A stretch of 15,342 nucleotides of DNA, from NCBI GenBank assembly GCA_934096735.1, contig CAKOMS010000018.1, positions 1-15,342 of the forward strand, written 5' to 3'. This document shows positions 6,784 to 15,286 of the stretch, in pieces; the first letter of the stretch is position 1, and each line of letters begins with the position of its first letter. Origin of the DNA: an uncultured Bacilli bacterium. GTDB taxonomy: Bacteria; Bacillota_I; Bacilli_A; RF39; UBA660. The position numbers were made by a program, and so were the translations under genes. Under the pieces are notes generated by a model. It was not told where the DNA came from. It ran no database searches and saw nothing but the letters and a program-made list of their open reading frames with translations.

Positions 6784-7769
6784 AAATAGATTTTGTAATG
6801 ATGTGGGTAGATGGTAACGATTTAAAATGGAGAAAAGAAAAAAATAAATATTTACCTAAAGAAGATGAAGTAAATAATGAAGTAAGATTTAGAGATTGGG
6901 AATTATTAAAATATTGGTTTAGAGGAGTAGAAAAATATGCACCATGGGTTAATAAAATATATTTTGTAACTTGGGGACACATTCCTAGTTGGCTTGATAC
7001 AAGTAATGAAAAATTAGAAGTAGTAAATCATAAAGATTTTATAGATGAAAAATACTTACCAACATTTAATTCTCATACAATTGAACTAAATTTACATAAA
7101 ATAAAAGGATTAAGTGAATATTTTATATTATTTAATGATGATACATTTATTACAGATTATATGTATGAAAAAGATTTCTTTATTAACAATTTACCATGTG
7201 ATTCTGCTATACTTAATCCAATTATATCAGTAGGATATGATCATTTTTCTAATGTATCAACAAATAATTTAAGTATAATAAATAATAATTTTAATAAAAA
7301 AAGTACATTTAAACATAATAAATCAAAATGGTATTCTTTAAAATATGGTAAAGATTTAATAAGAACAATTGCACTTATGCCTTGGAATAGATTTCCTGGT
7401 TTCTATAATTCACATTTACCTAATGCATTTTTAAAAAGTACATTTAAAGAGGTTTGGAAAAAAGAAAATACTATTTTAGATGAAACTTGTATGTGTAAAT
7501 TTAGAAATAATTATACAAATGTTAATCAGTGGCTTATAAAATATTGGCAATTTGCTAGTAACAAATTTATACCTCGTAGTCCAAAAATAGGAAAATATTA
7601 TGAAATAAGTGATAATAATGAAGAAATAATAAATTCTTTAAAAAATCACTCATATAAAATGGTATGTTTAAATGATAGTATTAAAATAAATAATTTTGAC
7701 AAAGTAAAAAGTGAATTAACTGAAGTATTTGAAGAATTATTAAATAGTAAAAGTAAATTTGAAAAATAG
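6780..7769 (+). CDS. Stealth-family sugar-phosphate transferase
   Basis: 329 residues, soluble, no signal peptide. Matches the Stealth family (capsule phosphotransferases such as meningococcal SacB, and the GNPTAB catalytic core), which moves a hexose-1-phosphate from a nucleotide sugar to form a phosphodiester. Conserved regions in order: CR1 IDFVMMWVDGND (3-14); CR2 about 35-129, with RFRDWELLKYWFRGVE, KIYFVTWGHIPSWL and the acidic FNDDTF (118-123); CR3 about 182-226, with KYGKDL and SHLPNAF; CR4 MVCLNDS (294-300). All four are present, so it is probably active. Start overlaps the tagO stop (ATGA), with AAAAGGA at 6764-6770. Its place next to tagO suggests that it elongates the lipid-linked intermediate with a phosphosugar. 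Donor and acceptor cannot be told from sequence. Confidence 0.9.
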   Translation: MKIDFVMMWVDGNDLKWRKEKNKYLPKEDEVNNEVRFRDWELLKYWFRGVEKYAPWVNKIYFVTWGHIPSWLDTSNEKLEVVNHKDFIDEKYLPTFNSHTIELNLHKIKGLSEYFILFNDDTFITDYMYEKDFFINNLPCDSAILNPIISVGYDHFSNVSTNNLSIINNNFNKKSTFKHNKSKWYSLKYGKDLIRTIALMPWNRFPGFYNSHLPNAFLKSTFKEVWKKENTILDETCMCKFRNNYTNVNQWLIKYWQFASNKFIPRSPKIGKYYEISDNNEEIINSLKNHSYKMVCLNDSIKINNFDKVKSELTEVFEELLNSKSKFEK

Positions 7770-7780
7770 GAGTTATAAAA

Positions 7781-9121
7781 ATGAAAAATAATATAAAAAA
7801 AATAACTTCAAAAATTAAAGGTAGTGATTTTTGGAGTAATTTATTTAAAAATTCTTTTATAGCAGTTCTTGGTGAAGGAGGTTCTTCTTTCATCAACTTT
7901 TTTGTCGTAATATTATTTATTAGATTAATGGGTAGTGAAGGCTATGGAGTATTAGTACTTGCTCAAACTTATATGACAATTATAGATACTGTATTAAATC
8001 TTCAATGTTGGCGTGGAGTAATAAAGTTTGGCGAAGCTGCTAAAGTTGAAGGTGATTTAGATGAATTATGTGGATACATAAAACTTGGTACAATAATAGA
8101 TGTATTAACAGCAGTTTTAGGTACTGTAGTATGTTTCTTACTAGCTAATTTCATCGGTTCATTACTAAATTGGAATAGTATTACTGTTTTATCTGCTAAA
8201 ATATTCTCAGTAGTAATAGTATCTCACTTTTCAGGAACTCCAACTGCAGTACTAAGAATGGAAAATAAATTTAATTTAGTTTCTATTCAAAAAATAGTAT
8301 CATCTCTTATAAAAATTATATCTTTAGTAGCTTGTATTTTCTTAAGTAGTAAAATTGGTATTCTTACTGGAGTAATAATATATGTAATAACAGATATAAT
8401 ATCAAATTTAATTTTAATAGTTATGGCCTCAGTAGTAGTACATAAAAAATATGGCTTAAGAAAAGTATTTAGTACGAAACTTCCAAAAAAGACAAAAGAA
8501 TTTACAAAATTCACATTATGGACAAGTCTTTCAGATATAGTAGATATTCCAGTTAACTATTTTGATGTATTCATTATTTCAAAATTAGGTTTAGATATGG
8601 TATCAATATTTAAAGTATTTAAACAAATAATATCTTTAATTTCAAAACTATCAGTTCCAATTTATCAAGCAATATTCCCACAATTTTCTAAATTAACTGC
8701 AAGTAACGAATTAGAAGTAGCATATAATGCTGTAAAAAAGATTCAAAAATTTGTTATCATGGTAATATTACCAATATTTATAATAGTAGGATCAACTTCA
8801 TTCTACTGGTTAAAAATAATATTTGATCCAACTTATGCAAACTACTGGTACGTATTATTAATCTACATAATAGTACACATCATAGCAATTTCTTATACAA
8901 CAATTCATCCATTATTTGTATCTATGGGTAAAGTTAAAGAAGATTTTGCATACGTTCTTATAACTAATATTTTATATTTTATAGTTAGTTTATTACTTGT
9001 AGATAAGCTTGGTATGTTAGGTATAGTTACAGCATATGCAACTCAAGCATTCAGTATCATACTTTTAAAGAAATTAAACATAGAAAAAGAAATAAAAAGG
9101 AAAAACAAAAATGAATTATGA
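7781..9121 (+). CDS. Wzx-type polysaccharide flippase (PST/MOP superfamily)
   Basis: 446 residues with about 12-14 membrane helices and the typical N-terminal pattern: a basic amphipathic start, then NSFIAVLGEGGSSFINFFVV (24-43) and RLMGSEGYGVLVLAQ (48-62), as in polysaccharide translocases of the MOP superfamily. It should flip the undecaprenyl-linked glycan unit from the cytoplasmic to the outer face of the membrane. Basic residues close the C-terminus (KEIKRKNKNEL). AGGAG at 7768-7772 overlaps the preceding stop and gives a good start. The last 11 bases overlap the next gene. It is grouped with tagO and the Wzy-like gene, as expected for a Wzx/Wzy route. The substrate is unknown. Confidence 0.88.
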   Translation: MKNNIKKITSKIKGSDFWSNLFKNSFIAVLGEGGSSFINFFVVILFIRLMGSEGYGVLVLAQTYMTIIDTVLNLQCWRGVIKFGEAAKVEGDLDELCGYIKLGTIIDVLTAVLGTVVCFLLANFIGSLLNWNSITVLSAKIFSVVIVSHFSGTPTAVLRMENKFNLVSIQKIVSSLIKIISLVACIFLSSKIGILTGVIIYVITDIISNLILIVMASVVVHKKYGLRKVFSTKLPKKTKEFTKFTLWTSLSDIVDIPVNYFDVFIISKLGLDMVSIFKVFKQIISLISKLSVPIYQAIFPQFSKLTASNELEVAYNAVKKIQKFVIMVILPIFIIVGSTSFYWLKIIFDPTYANYWYVLLIYIIVHIIAISYTTIHPLFVSMGKVKEDFAYVLITNILYFIVSLLLVDKLGMLGIVTAYATQAFSIILLKKLNIEKEIKRKNKNEL

Positions 9122-10661
9122 TATTTTTGAAAATAAAAATGTATTAGTATTTATGCCACATGAAGATGATGAAATAAATACTGTGTATGGTCTTTTATAT
9201 AATATAAAAAATATTGCAAGTAGTATAAAAGTAGTTTATTCTACTAATGGAAATTATATTGTAAAAGACAAATATAGACAAAAAGAAGGAATTAAAAGTT
9301 TAAATGTAATTGGAATAAAAGAAGAAGATATTATTTTTATGGGTTACTCAGATCAAATACCTGAGGGAAGTACTCATCTTTATCATGAAAATAAATTATG
9401 GAAAGATAAATTTGGAAACTATAAAACAAAATCATACTACAAAAAAGAATATCATTATGAAAAATATAATGAACATGGAGTATTTAATAAAGAAAATTTT
9501 ATAAAAGATATTGAAGAAATAATAATTGATAATAAACCAGATATAATTTTTTGTATTGATTTTGATTCTCATCCAGATCACAGAGCACTTTCTTTATCAT
9601 TTGAAATAGCCCTTGGTAGAGTACTTAAAACAAACTTAAATTATCATCCTAAAGTATTTAAATCATTTGCATATCCAACATCATATAAAACAATCAGTGA
9701 TTATAACATAAATAATCCAGAAACAAAATTTATAAAAGAAAAAAATTCTTTAAGTGAACTACAAAATCCATATTATGATTGGCAAGAAAGAATAATATTT
9801 AAAAATACTTTATTTGCCAGTAATTATTTATATTTAAAAAATATTTATTTTTGGGGACTTTTAAAACACAAAAGTCAGTATATTCTAAATAGAATAAATG
9901 AAATAATTAACAGTGATTTAGTATTTTTTGAAAGAAATACTTATAATTTATTAAACGATACTAAAAATATAACTGTATCAAGTGGAAATGCTTCTTATTT
10001 AAATGATTTTTTACTTTTTGATGTAGACAACATTTTAGGAGGCACTGAAAAAGTACCAGTAGTTAATAATAATTTCACAATTATAAAAAAAGATGACAAA
10101 GATAAAAAAATAGAAATTACTTTTAATAGTAGTAAAAATATTGATATTATAAAAATATATGTAAAACCAAATTGTACTATAGATAATATAAAAATTTCTT
10201 ATAATAATAAAAACATTAAAATAAATTGGGAGTTAAATAATAACATTTATATAATAAGAAATTTAAATATTAAAAATACAAATAATTTAAAAATAGAGTT
10301 TGGAAATAAAAAAGATATATTTATTGGAGAACTAGAAATTTTAGAAAGTGAAAATATTACTACATATGCTTATTTAAGTATAAATGACTCAATATATAAC
10401 AAATACTATGTAAAAGATAAATATGAATTAAATATTAAAAGTAATGATAAAAATATAAATAAATATAAAATAATTAAAAATAATAATAAAGTTTATTTAA
10501 TGTATAATGATAATATTATAGATAAATTAATTTTAAAAAAGAAATATAAAATACTTATAAATATTGAAACAATTATAAATAAAATAACTTTATTTATAGG
10601 TAGAGTTTATCAAAAGTTAGTAAAAGAGATTAGAAAGTGCATTAATTGGTTTGATAATTAA
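9111..10661 (+). CDS. PIG-L (LmbE) family deacetylase with long beta-rich C-terminal extension
   Basis: 516 residues; typical PIG-L enzymes have 220-280. N-terminal domain about 8-250: zinc motif PHEDDE (16-21) and DSHPDH (152-157, His157 a likely metal ligand). These enzymes hydrolyse N-acetyl groups from GlcNAc-containing glycans or related amides. No signal peptide, so it should act on the cytoplasmic side. Residues about 285-412 look like an F5/8 or galactose-binding beta-sandwich (VSSGNASYLND, KKIEITFNSSKNIDIIKIY, IGELEIL). Residues 413-470 are more beta strands, and 485-516 form an amphipathic basic helix that may touch the membrane. The tail is extremely rich in Asn, Lys and Ile, with higher AT than the front half. 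AAAAGG at 9095-9100 supports the start; it overlaps the flippase gene. The likely role is to make a free amino sugar in the glycan; this is inference. Confidence 0.85.
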   Translation: MNYDIFENKNVLVFMPHEDDEINTVYGLLYNIKNIASSIKVVYSTNGNYIVKDKYRQKEGIKSLNVIGIKEEDIIFMGYSDQIPEGSTHLYHENKLWKDKFGNYKTKSYYKKEYHYEKYNEHGVFNKENFIKDIEEIIIDNKPDIIFCIDFDSHPDHRALSLSFEIALGRVLKTNLNYHPKVFKSFAYPTSYKTISDYNINNPETKFIKEKNSLSELQNPYYDWQERIIFKNTLFASNYLYLKNIYFWGLLKHKSQYILNRINEIINSDLVFFERNTYNLLNDTKNITVSSGNASYLNDFLLFDVDNILGGTEKVPVVNNNFTIIKKDDKDKKIEITFNSSKNIDIIKIYVKPNCTIDNIKISYNNKNIKINWELNNNIYIIRNLNIKNTNNLKIEFGNKKDIFIGELEILESENITTYAYLSINDSIYNKYYVKDKYELNIKSNDKNINKYKIIKNNNKVYLMYNDNIIDKLILKKKYKILINIETIINKITLFIGRVYQKLVKEIRKCINWFDN

Positions 10662-10679
10662 TTATACACATGATAAAAT
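10651..10679 (+). promoter_or_regulatory. Possible internal promoter before the polymerase/ligase gene
   Basis: TTGATA (10651-10656) and TAAAAT (10674-10679) are 17 bases apart, with TGA before the -10. It overlaps the end of the PIG-L gene and precedes the only sizeable gap (42 bases) in the glycan run. In DNA this AT-rich, chance matches are common. Confidence 0.4.
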
Positions 10680-10703
10680 AATTGAGAGTTAGCGAGGTTT
10701 AAC

Positions 10704-12092
10704 ATGGAAAAAAGTTTGAGATTTATACTTAAATATTTATTAGTATTTTTATGCTTTTTTATACCATTTAGAGAAGTAATAGCATATTATACAATCGATT
10801 ACATTAAATTTATACCTGATGCTTTAATATGGTCATTATTATTATTTGTTATAATAAAAAATAAATTTAAATTAAACTTAAAAAGTTATGATTACTTTTT
10901 TATTGGCTTTATTATATTTGGTTTTATAAGTACTTTAATTAATGATATATCAGTAATGGCATTTGCAATGCAAGTAAGAAGTATAGGAACTCTTTATGTA
11001 CTGTTTTATATTTTAAGAAATATTTTTATGGAATATAAAGATTATATACCAGCAGTAAAAACACTAAATTTAGTTACTATTACTTTTGTATTACTTTCTT
11101 TAATTGAAATAATATCTAATAAAAGTATATTATTCCCACTTGAATGGGCTAAAGGTATATCTTTTGCATCAAATTATTATAGAGCTTACAGTTTACTATT
11201 TAATCCAAATGTATATGGAGCATTTTTACTATTTGTAATAATAATTAATTATTATTGTGAAATGACTTCTAATAAAAAAATTAAATTAAATTATCTTATC
11301 TATTTACTTGGTTATTTAGGAATATTTTTATCATCTTCAAGAAGTACATTTTTAGGTTGCATTTTATTTATATTATTTTTAATATATAACTCAATTAGAG
11401 AAAAGAAATTCAAATCATTATTTATTCATATTTTACTAGGAATTATAGCCTTTGGACTTTCTTATGGAGTATTAATAACAAAAGAAAAATTAAATATAAA
11501 AGCTCCAGAAGGCACAATAATTAATAAAATACCAGATATAGATAATGATCCGGATGTACCTGTAGTAGATCCAACAAAACCAACAAAACCATCAAAACCA
11601 AATAATAATGGTAATAATAATTTACTTGGTAGATTTGAAGAAGTTATAAACGGAACAACAAAAGAAGATAGTGAACAAAGTGGAAGAATTTTTATTATAA
11701 AAAAAGGATTAGAAATATTTAAAAATAATTATGTTATTGGAACTGGTTTTGGAACATTCGGCAGTGCTGGAAGTAAAATGGTTACACCTACTAAGTTATA
11801 TGAAAAATATGGCTTATATGAAGGATTCTATTCTGATAATGAATACATAAAAGTAGTAGTAGAAACTGGTGCTTTAGGAGTATTAACTTTTGGTAGTTTT
11901 ATTCTATTATTATTTATAAGTATTTTAAAAAGTAGATATGCTGTAATACTTTTCTTAATTTATTGGTATTTAGGAATGTTTTATAATATTACAGAAACAC
12001 AAGTAGTAACTTTACTATTCTATATAGGTTTAGTATTTTTAAGTATGAATAATAAAAAAGAAGTAAAGGAGAGAAAAGAAGATGCTATTTAA
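10704..12092 (+). CDS. O-antigen ligase / Wzy-like polymerase family membrane protein
   Basis: 462 residues, about 10-12 membrane helices. Family features: FNPNVYGAF (166-174), FLSSSRST (208-215, corresponding to the conserved SR motif), a large outside loop (about 258-377) containing GRIFIIKKGLEIF and GTGFGTFG (346-353), and DNEYIKVVVETGALG (378-392) before the last helices. Members either polymerise undecaprenyl-linked repeat units or transfer the glycan to an acceptor; sequence alone does not separate these. The loop carries a short Pro-Lys-Thr stretch (DPTKPTKPSKP, 289-299) followed by an Asn/Gly run, an insert I do not recall as typical. GAGG at 10694-10697 supports the start. The last 11 bases overlap the MBOAT gene. 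Confidence 0.88.
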   Translation: MEKSLRFILKYLLVFLCFFIPFREVIAYYTIDYIKFIPDALIWSLLLFVIIKNKFKLNLKSYDYFFIGFIIFGFISTLINDISVMAFAMQVRSIGTLYVLFYILRNIFMEYKDYIPAVKTLNLVTITFVLLSLIEIISNKSILFPLEWAKGISFASNYYRAYSLLFNPNVYGAFLLFVIIINYYCEMTSNKKIKLNYLIYLLGYLGIFLSSSRSTFLGCILFILFLIYNSIREKKFKSLFIHILLGIIAFGLSYGVLITKEKLNIKAPEGTIINKIPDIDNDPDVPVVDPTKPTKPSKPNNNGNNNLLGRFEEVINGTTKEDSEQSGRIFIIKKGLEIFKNNYVIGTGFGTFGSAGSKMVTPTKLYEKYGLYEGFYSDNEYIKVVVETGALGVLTFGSFILLLFISILKSRYAVILFLIYWYLGMFYNITETQVVTLLFYIGLVFLSMNNKKEVKERKEDAI

Positions 12093-13527
12093 TTCATTTA
12101 AATTTCTAATTTTCTTTCCTTTTGTTTGCTTGATTTATTACATATTCAGAAAAGAAAATTCTAAAAAAATATGGTTACTTGTAAGTAGTTATTTTTTCTA
12201 CATTTGTTGGAATGCCTATTATTCATTATTACTTATATTTTCTACATTAGTAACATTTTTAAGTGGAAAGTTAATGGTGAAATATCCTAAAAAGAAAAAA
12301 TTAATTCTAATAATTTCTATAATACTTAATTTAAGTACATTATTTTTCTTTAAGTATGCAAATTTCTTTATTGAAAATATTAATTTATTATTAAATATAT
12401 TACATTTAGAGTCATTTAATACCTTAGATATATTATTACCAATAGGAATATCATTTTTTACATTCCAATCAACCAGTTATATTATTGATTTATATAGAAA
12501 TGATGTTAAAGAAGAAAAAAACTTTATAGATTATGCATTATTTGTTTCATTCTTTCCACAACTAGTTTCAGGACCAATTGAAAAATCAAAAGACTTCTTA
12601 CCACAACTAAAATTAAAACATAAATTTGAATATGATAATGCTAAAAAAGGCTTATTAACTATGTTAGTAGGATATATTTATAAAATGGTTATTGCTGATA
12701 GAATAGCACTAGTAGTAAATACAGTATATGGTAATTTACATGAATATTCAGGTATAATTTTATTAGTAGTAGCAGTATTATATGCATTTCAAATATATAC
12801 AGATTTCTATGGTTATTCATTAATTGCTAAAGGATGTGCTAAAGTACTTGGTTATGAATTATATGATAATTTTGATTCACCATATTTATCAAGTAGTATA
12901 AAAGAATTTTGGAGAAGGTGGCATATTTCTTTAAGTACTTGGTTTAGAGATTATCTATATTTTCCACTTGGAGGAAGCAGAACTACAAAATTTAAAAGAC
13001 TTAGAAATATAATAATAGTATTTTTAGTAAGCGGATTATGGCATGGTGCTAGTTGGACATTTATAATATGGGGACTTCTTCATGGAATATATCAAGTTAT
13101 TGGAGTATTAACTAAAGATAAAAGAGATAAATTATGTTCTAAAATTCATTTAAATAAACATCCAAAAATAGAGTATGTTATAAGAGTAAGTATAACTTTC
13201 ACTCTAGTAGCATTTGCATGGATATTCTTTAGAGCAAATAATTTAAATGATGCAATTTATTATATTTTAAATATGTTTAAATCAATTAATTTAGATTTAT
13301 TAAGTTTAAATATGGATAAATTTAATCTACTAATAATGTTTATAAGTGTATTTTTATTAATTATTTTTGATATTATAAGAACAAAAGTAGATTTATATGA
13401 ATGGTTAAAGAGAAAAAATATTATTTTTAGATGGATTATATATTTTGTATTAATATGGATAATTTTAATATTTGGTATTTATGGACCAGGATATAGTGAA
13501 AATACTTTCATATATATTCAGTTCTAG
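12082..13527 (+). CDS. MBOAT-family O-acyltransferase (AlgI/DltB-like)
   Basis: 481 residues, around ten membrane helices. The signature region EFWRRWHISLSTWFRDYLYF (275-294), then PLGGSR, and SGLWHGASWTFIIWGLLHG (317-335) with the invariant His321 identify the MBOAT family. Members pass an acyl group, often acetyl, across the membrane to an extracellular glycan or teichoic acid. It is more like AlgI/PatA-type proteins than strict DltB, and no dltA or dltC is nearby, so D-alanylation is unlikely from context. AAGGAG at 12066-12071 precedes the ATG; the gene overlaps the polymerase/ligase gene. The next gene encodes an SGNH protein, its usual partner. Confidence 0.93.
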   Translation: MLFNSFKFLIFFPFVCLIYYIFRKENSKKIWLLVSSYFFYICWNAYYSLLLIFSTLVTFLSGKLMVKYPKKKKLILIISIILNLSTLFFFKYANFFIENINLLLNILHLESFNTLDILLPIGISFFTFQSTSYIIDLYRNDVKEEKNFIDYALFVSFFPQLVSGPIEKSKDFLPQLKLKHKFEYDNAKKGLLTMLVGYIYKMVIADRIALVVNTVYGNLHEYSGIILLVVAVLYAFQIYTDFYGYSLIAKGCAKVLGYELYDNFDSPYLSSSIKEFWRRWHISLSTWFRDYLYFPLGGSRTTKFKRLRNIIIVFLVSGLWHGASWTFIIWGLLHGIYQVIGVLTKDKRDKLCSKIHLNKHPKIEYVIRVSITFTLVAFAWIFFRANNLNDAIYYILNMFKSINLDLLSLNMDKFNLLIMFISVFLLIIFDIIRTKVDLYEWLKRKNIIFRWIIYFVLIWIILIFGIYGPGYSENTFIYIQF

Positions 13528-13535
13528 GAGGAAAT

Positions 13536-14459
13536 ATGAAAAAAATAATTTTAAAGTTAGTAATATTTATATTATTATTTTTAACATCTTTTGTAGTAGC
13601 ATCTAAAATATTAGTTAGAAAAGGAAATGGCTATGGATCAGATGTAATAACATTTTATCATGAGAGGAAAAATTCTTTAGATTTAATATTTTTTGGTTCT
13701 TCTCATAGTTATGCAACATTCATTCCAAGTATAATAAAAGAAGAAACTAATTTAAATTCTTATAATTTTGCAACTCAACAACAACCACTTTGGATATCAT
13801 ATTATTATATGTTAGAATCTCTCAAGTATCAAAAACCAAAATATTTTGTTTTAGAAGTACTTATGACTTCAGTTGATGATAATTATATGGATGAAGGTGT
13901 TAACAGAGATGCAATAGATAAAATGAGATTTAGTACTAATAAAATAAATGTTATAAATGAAAGTGTAGAAAATAAAAGTGATAGATTGAGTTATTATTTA
14001 AATATTATAAAATATCATAGCAGATGGAATGAACTAGGAAAGTTAGATATTTTATCACTCCTTCCAAATTATCATTTAAAAAATAATGGATATACTTATT
14101 TACCTAAGGGTGATGTAAAAGTAGAAAAAAATAATATAAAAAATTATAAAGAAACAAAAGAATTATCTAAAAAGAATATGAAATATTTAAATAAAATTAT
14201 AGATTTAGCTAAAGAAAATAATATCAAATTAATTCTTGTTAAAAGTCCAGTAGAAATAACTGAAGAAAAGCAAATTTATTATAATGAAGTTGAAAAAATA
14301 GCAAAAGATAATAATTTAAATTTTATAAATTATAATTATCTTTATGATGAAATTAATCTAGACTTTGAAAATGACTTTTTTGATAGAGGCCACTTAGATG
14401 GTGATGGAGCAGAAAAAGTAAGCAGACATTTTGCATATTATTTAAATAATTTAAATTAG
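13536..14459 (+). CDS. SGNH-type extracytoplasmic acyltransferase/hydrolase partner of the MBOAT
   Basis: 307 residues. A signal anchor at about 5-23 puts the rest outside. Block I is FFGSSHSYATF (52-62), with probable nucleophile Ser56. The catalytic Asp-His pair is DRGHLDGDGA (Asp283, His286) near the C-terminus. This layout matches DltD/AlgJ/AlgX-like proteins, which take an acyl group passed by an MBOAT and place it on, or remove it from, a glycan. It starts 8 bases after the MBOAT stop with a perfect AGGAGG (13526-13531), so the two are made together. Residues 140-230 are Lys/Asn-rich and not diagnostic. Acetyl is the most likely acyl group, by analogy only. Confidence 0.85.
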   Translation: MKKIILKLVIFILLFLTSFVVASKILVRKGNGYGSDVITFYHERKNSLDLIFFGSSHSYATFIPSIIKEETNLNSYNFATQQQPLWISYYYMLESLKYQKPKYFVLEVLMTSVDDNYMDEGVNRDAIDKMRFSTNKINVINESVENKSDRLSYYLNIIKYHSRWNELGKLDILSLLPNYHLKNNGYTYLPKGDVKVEKNNIKNYKETKELSKKNMKYLNKIIDLAKENNIKLILVKSPVEITEEKQIYYNEVEKIAKDNNLNFINYNYLYDEINLDFENDFFDRGHLDGDGAEKVSRHFAYYLNNLN

Positions 14460-14471
14460 GAGAGGTATAAT

Positions 14472-15110
14472 ATGAAAAATATATAATAAAAATTATAGAA
14501 GCAATAATAACTTTTATAGCATTACTAATATATGATAATAAATTTTTAAATACTGATGCTTATAGTGTATTAGTAACAATGTTATTTTTTATAATTTTAT
14601 ATATTTATATAAAATATGATATAAAAAGCGATAAAAAAATAAATAATTATTCCTTAGTATTAAGTATTATACTAAGTATGTTTTTATCAGTAGGTACAAT
14701 CTATAGTAGATATATGTATACAGAAATTATACAAGTAATAAATTTAAATAATATTATATTAAGTGATTTCATACTTTTGGACATACATGGTTCTTTGGAG
14801 TATTCTTTCGCTTAGGAAAGTATTATTTAATAATTTAAACATGGCAGTAGCATTCTCAACAATAATTCAAATGCTTTTAATTAGTTTATTATTTACACAA
14901 ATAATAAAATATTTGTATGAATTAGGTATTCCTAAAAAAGTATGTTACATTATTGCAATAATTTACGGATTTACACCATTATTTGGTTTATGGCTTTCAA
15001 TCATGGCAGCAACTCCAGTATTTTGTGAGTTAAGATATATATATGGATTATTTACATGTATTCCATTATTAATTATTACTCCAATAATTTTAAAAAGCAA
15101 AAAAGATTAA
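14472..15110 (+). pseudogene. Decayed gene for a large multi-pass membrane protein (DUF6020-like)
   Basis: AGGAGAGG (14458-14465) leads to ATG 14472, but that frame stops after four codons; one more A in the AAAAA run would open a frame to 14815. It reads as membrane segments (IIKIIEAIITFIALLIYDNK; YSLVLSIILSMFLSVGTIYS). Coding sense then moves to the frame starting at 14770 (WFFGVFFRLGKYY) and again, by about 14826, to a third frame (LFNNLNMAVAF up to 15110), which ends with ATPVFCELRYIYGLFTCIP, like the C-terminus of large polytopic proteins such as DUF6020. The remnant totals about 210 codons, whereas the relatives I recall exceed 500. At least two internal deletions are likely, near 14770 and 14990. 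It lies just after the glycan genes and may once have been part of them. Family name is tentative; the broken state is well supported. Confidence 0.7.
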
Positions 15111-15111
15111 T

Positions 15112-15148
15112 AAAAAAATCGTTTTCATTAATAGAGAACGATTTTTTT
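15112..15148 (+). terminator. Strong Rho-independent terminator at the end of the glycan run
   Basis: 15-bp stem, 15112-15126 with 15134-15148 (seven A, TCGTTTTC / GAGAACGA, seven T; one G-U pair), loop of seven bases. It starts 1 base after the stop of the decayed gene. The symmetrical A- and T-runs let it act on both strands. Confidence 0.88.
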
Positions 15149-15175
15149 ATATCGAATTATGTCGTACGATTTATG

Positions 15176-15286
15176 TTGATTTTTTAAAAAGTTTATATTT
15201 AAATAAAGACTTAAGTGTGAAGGAAGCACCACCAATCTTTTTTTCAGGGGGTTTTACCTTTTTGAAAAGGAGGTGGTATTGGTATT
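15176..15286 (+). promoter_or_regulatory. Leader region with possible promoter and structure around the ribosome site
   Basis: A weak promoter is possible: TTGATT (15176-15181) and TTAAAT (15199-15204) with 17-base spacing. The leader that follows is less AT-rich than its surroundings and can fold in competing ways: ACCACC (15228-15233) with GGTGGT (15272-15277), which would cover part of the strong Shine-Dalgarno AAAAGGAGGT, or CCTTTT (15257-15262) with AAAAGG (15265-15270). I match it to no known riboswitch class. Confidence 0.35.

Noticed and set aside
6617..8514. Minus-strand open frames at 6617-6982, 7681-7896 and 8287-8514
   Set aside because: They lie within the tagO, Stealth and flippase genes or cross the tagO/Stealth and Stealth/flippase junctions, with no start signals and antisense-type composition.
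15162..15169. Palindrome TCGTACGA as an operator
   Set aside because: Eight bases of symmetry with weak flanking symmetry, upstream of only a weak promoter candidate; not enough to name a binding site.
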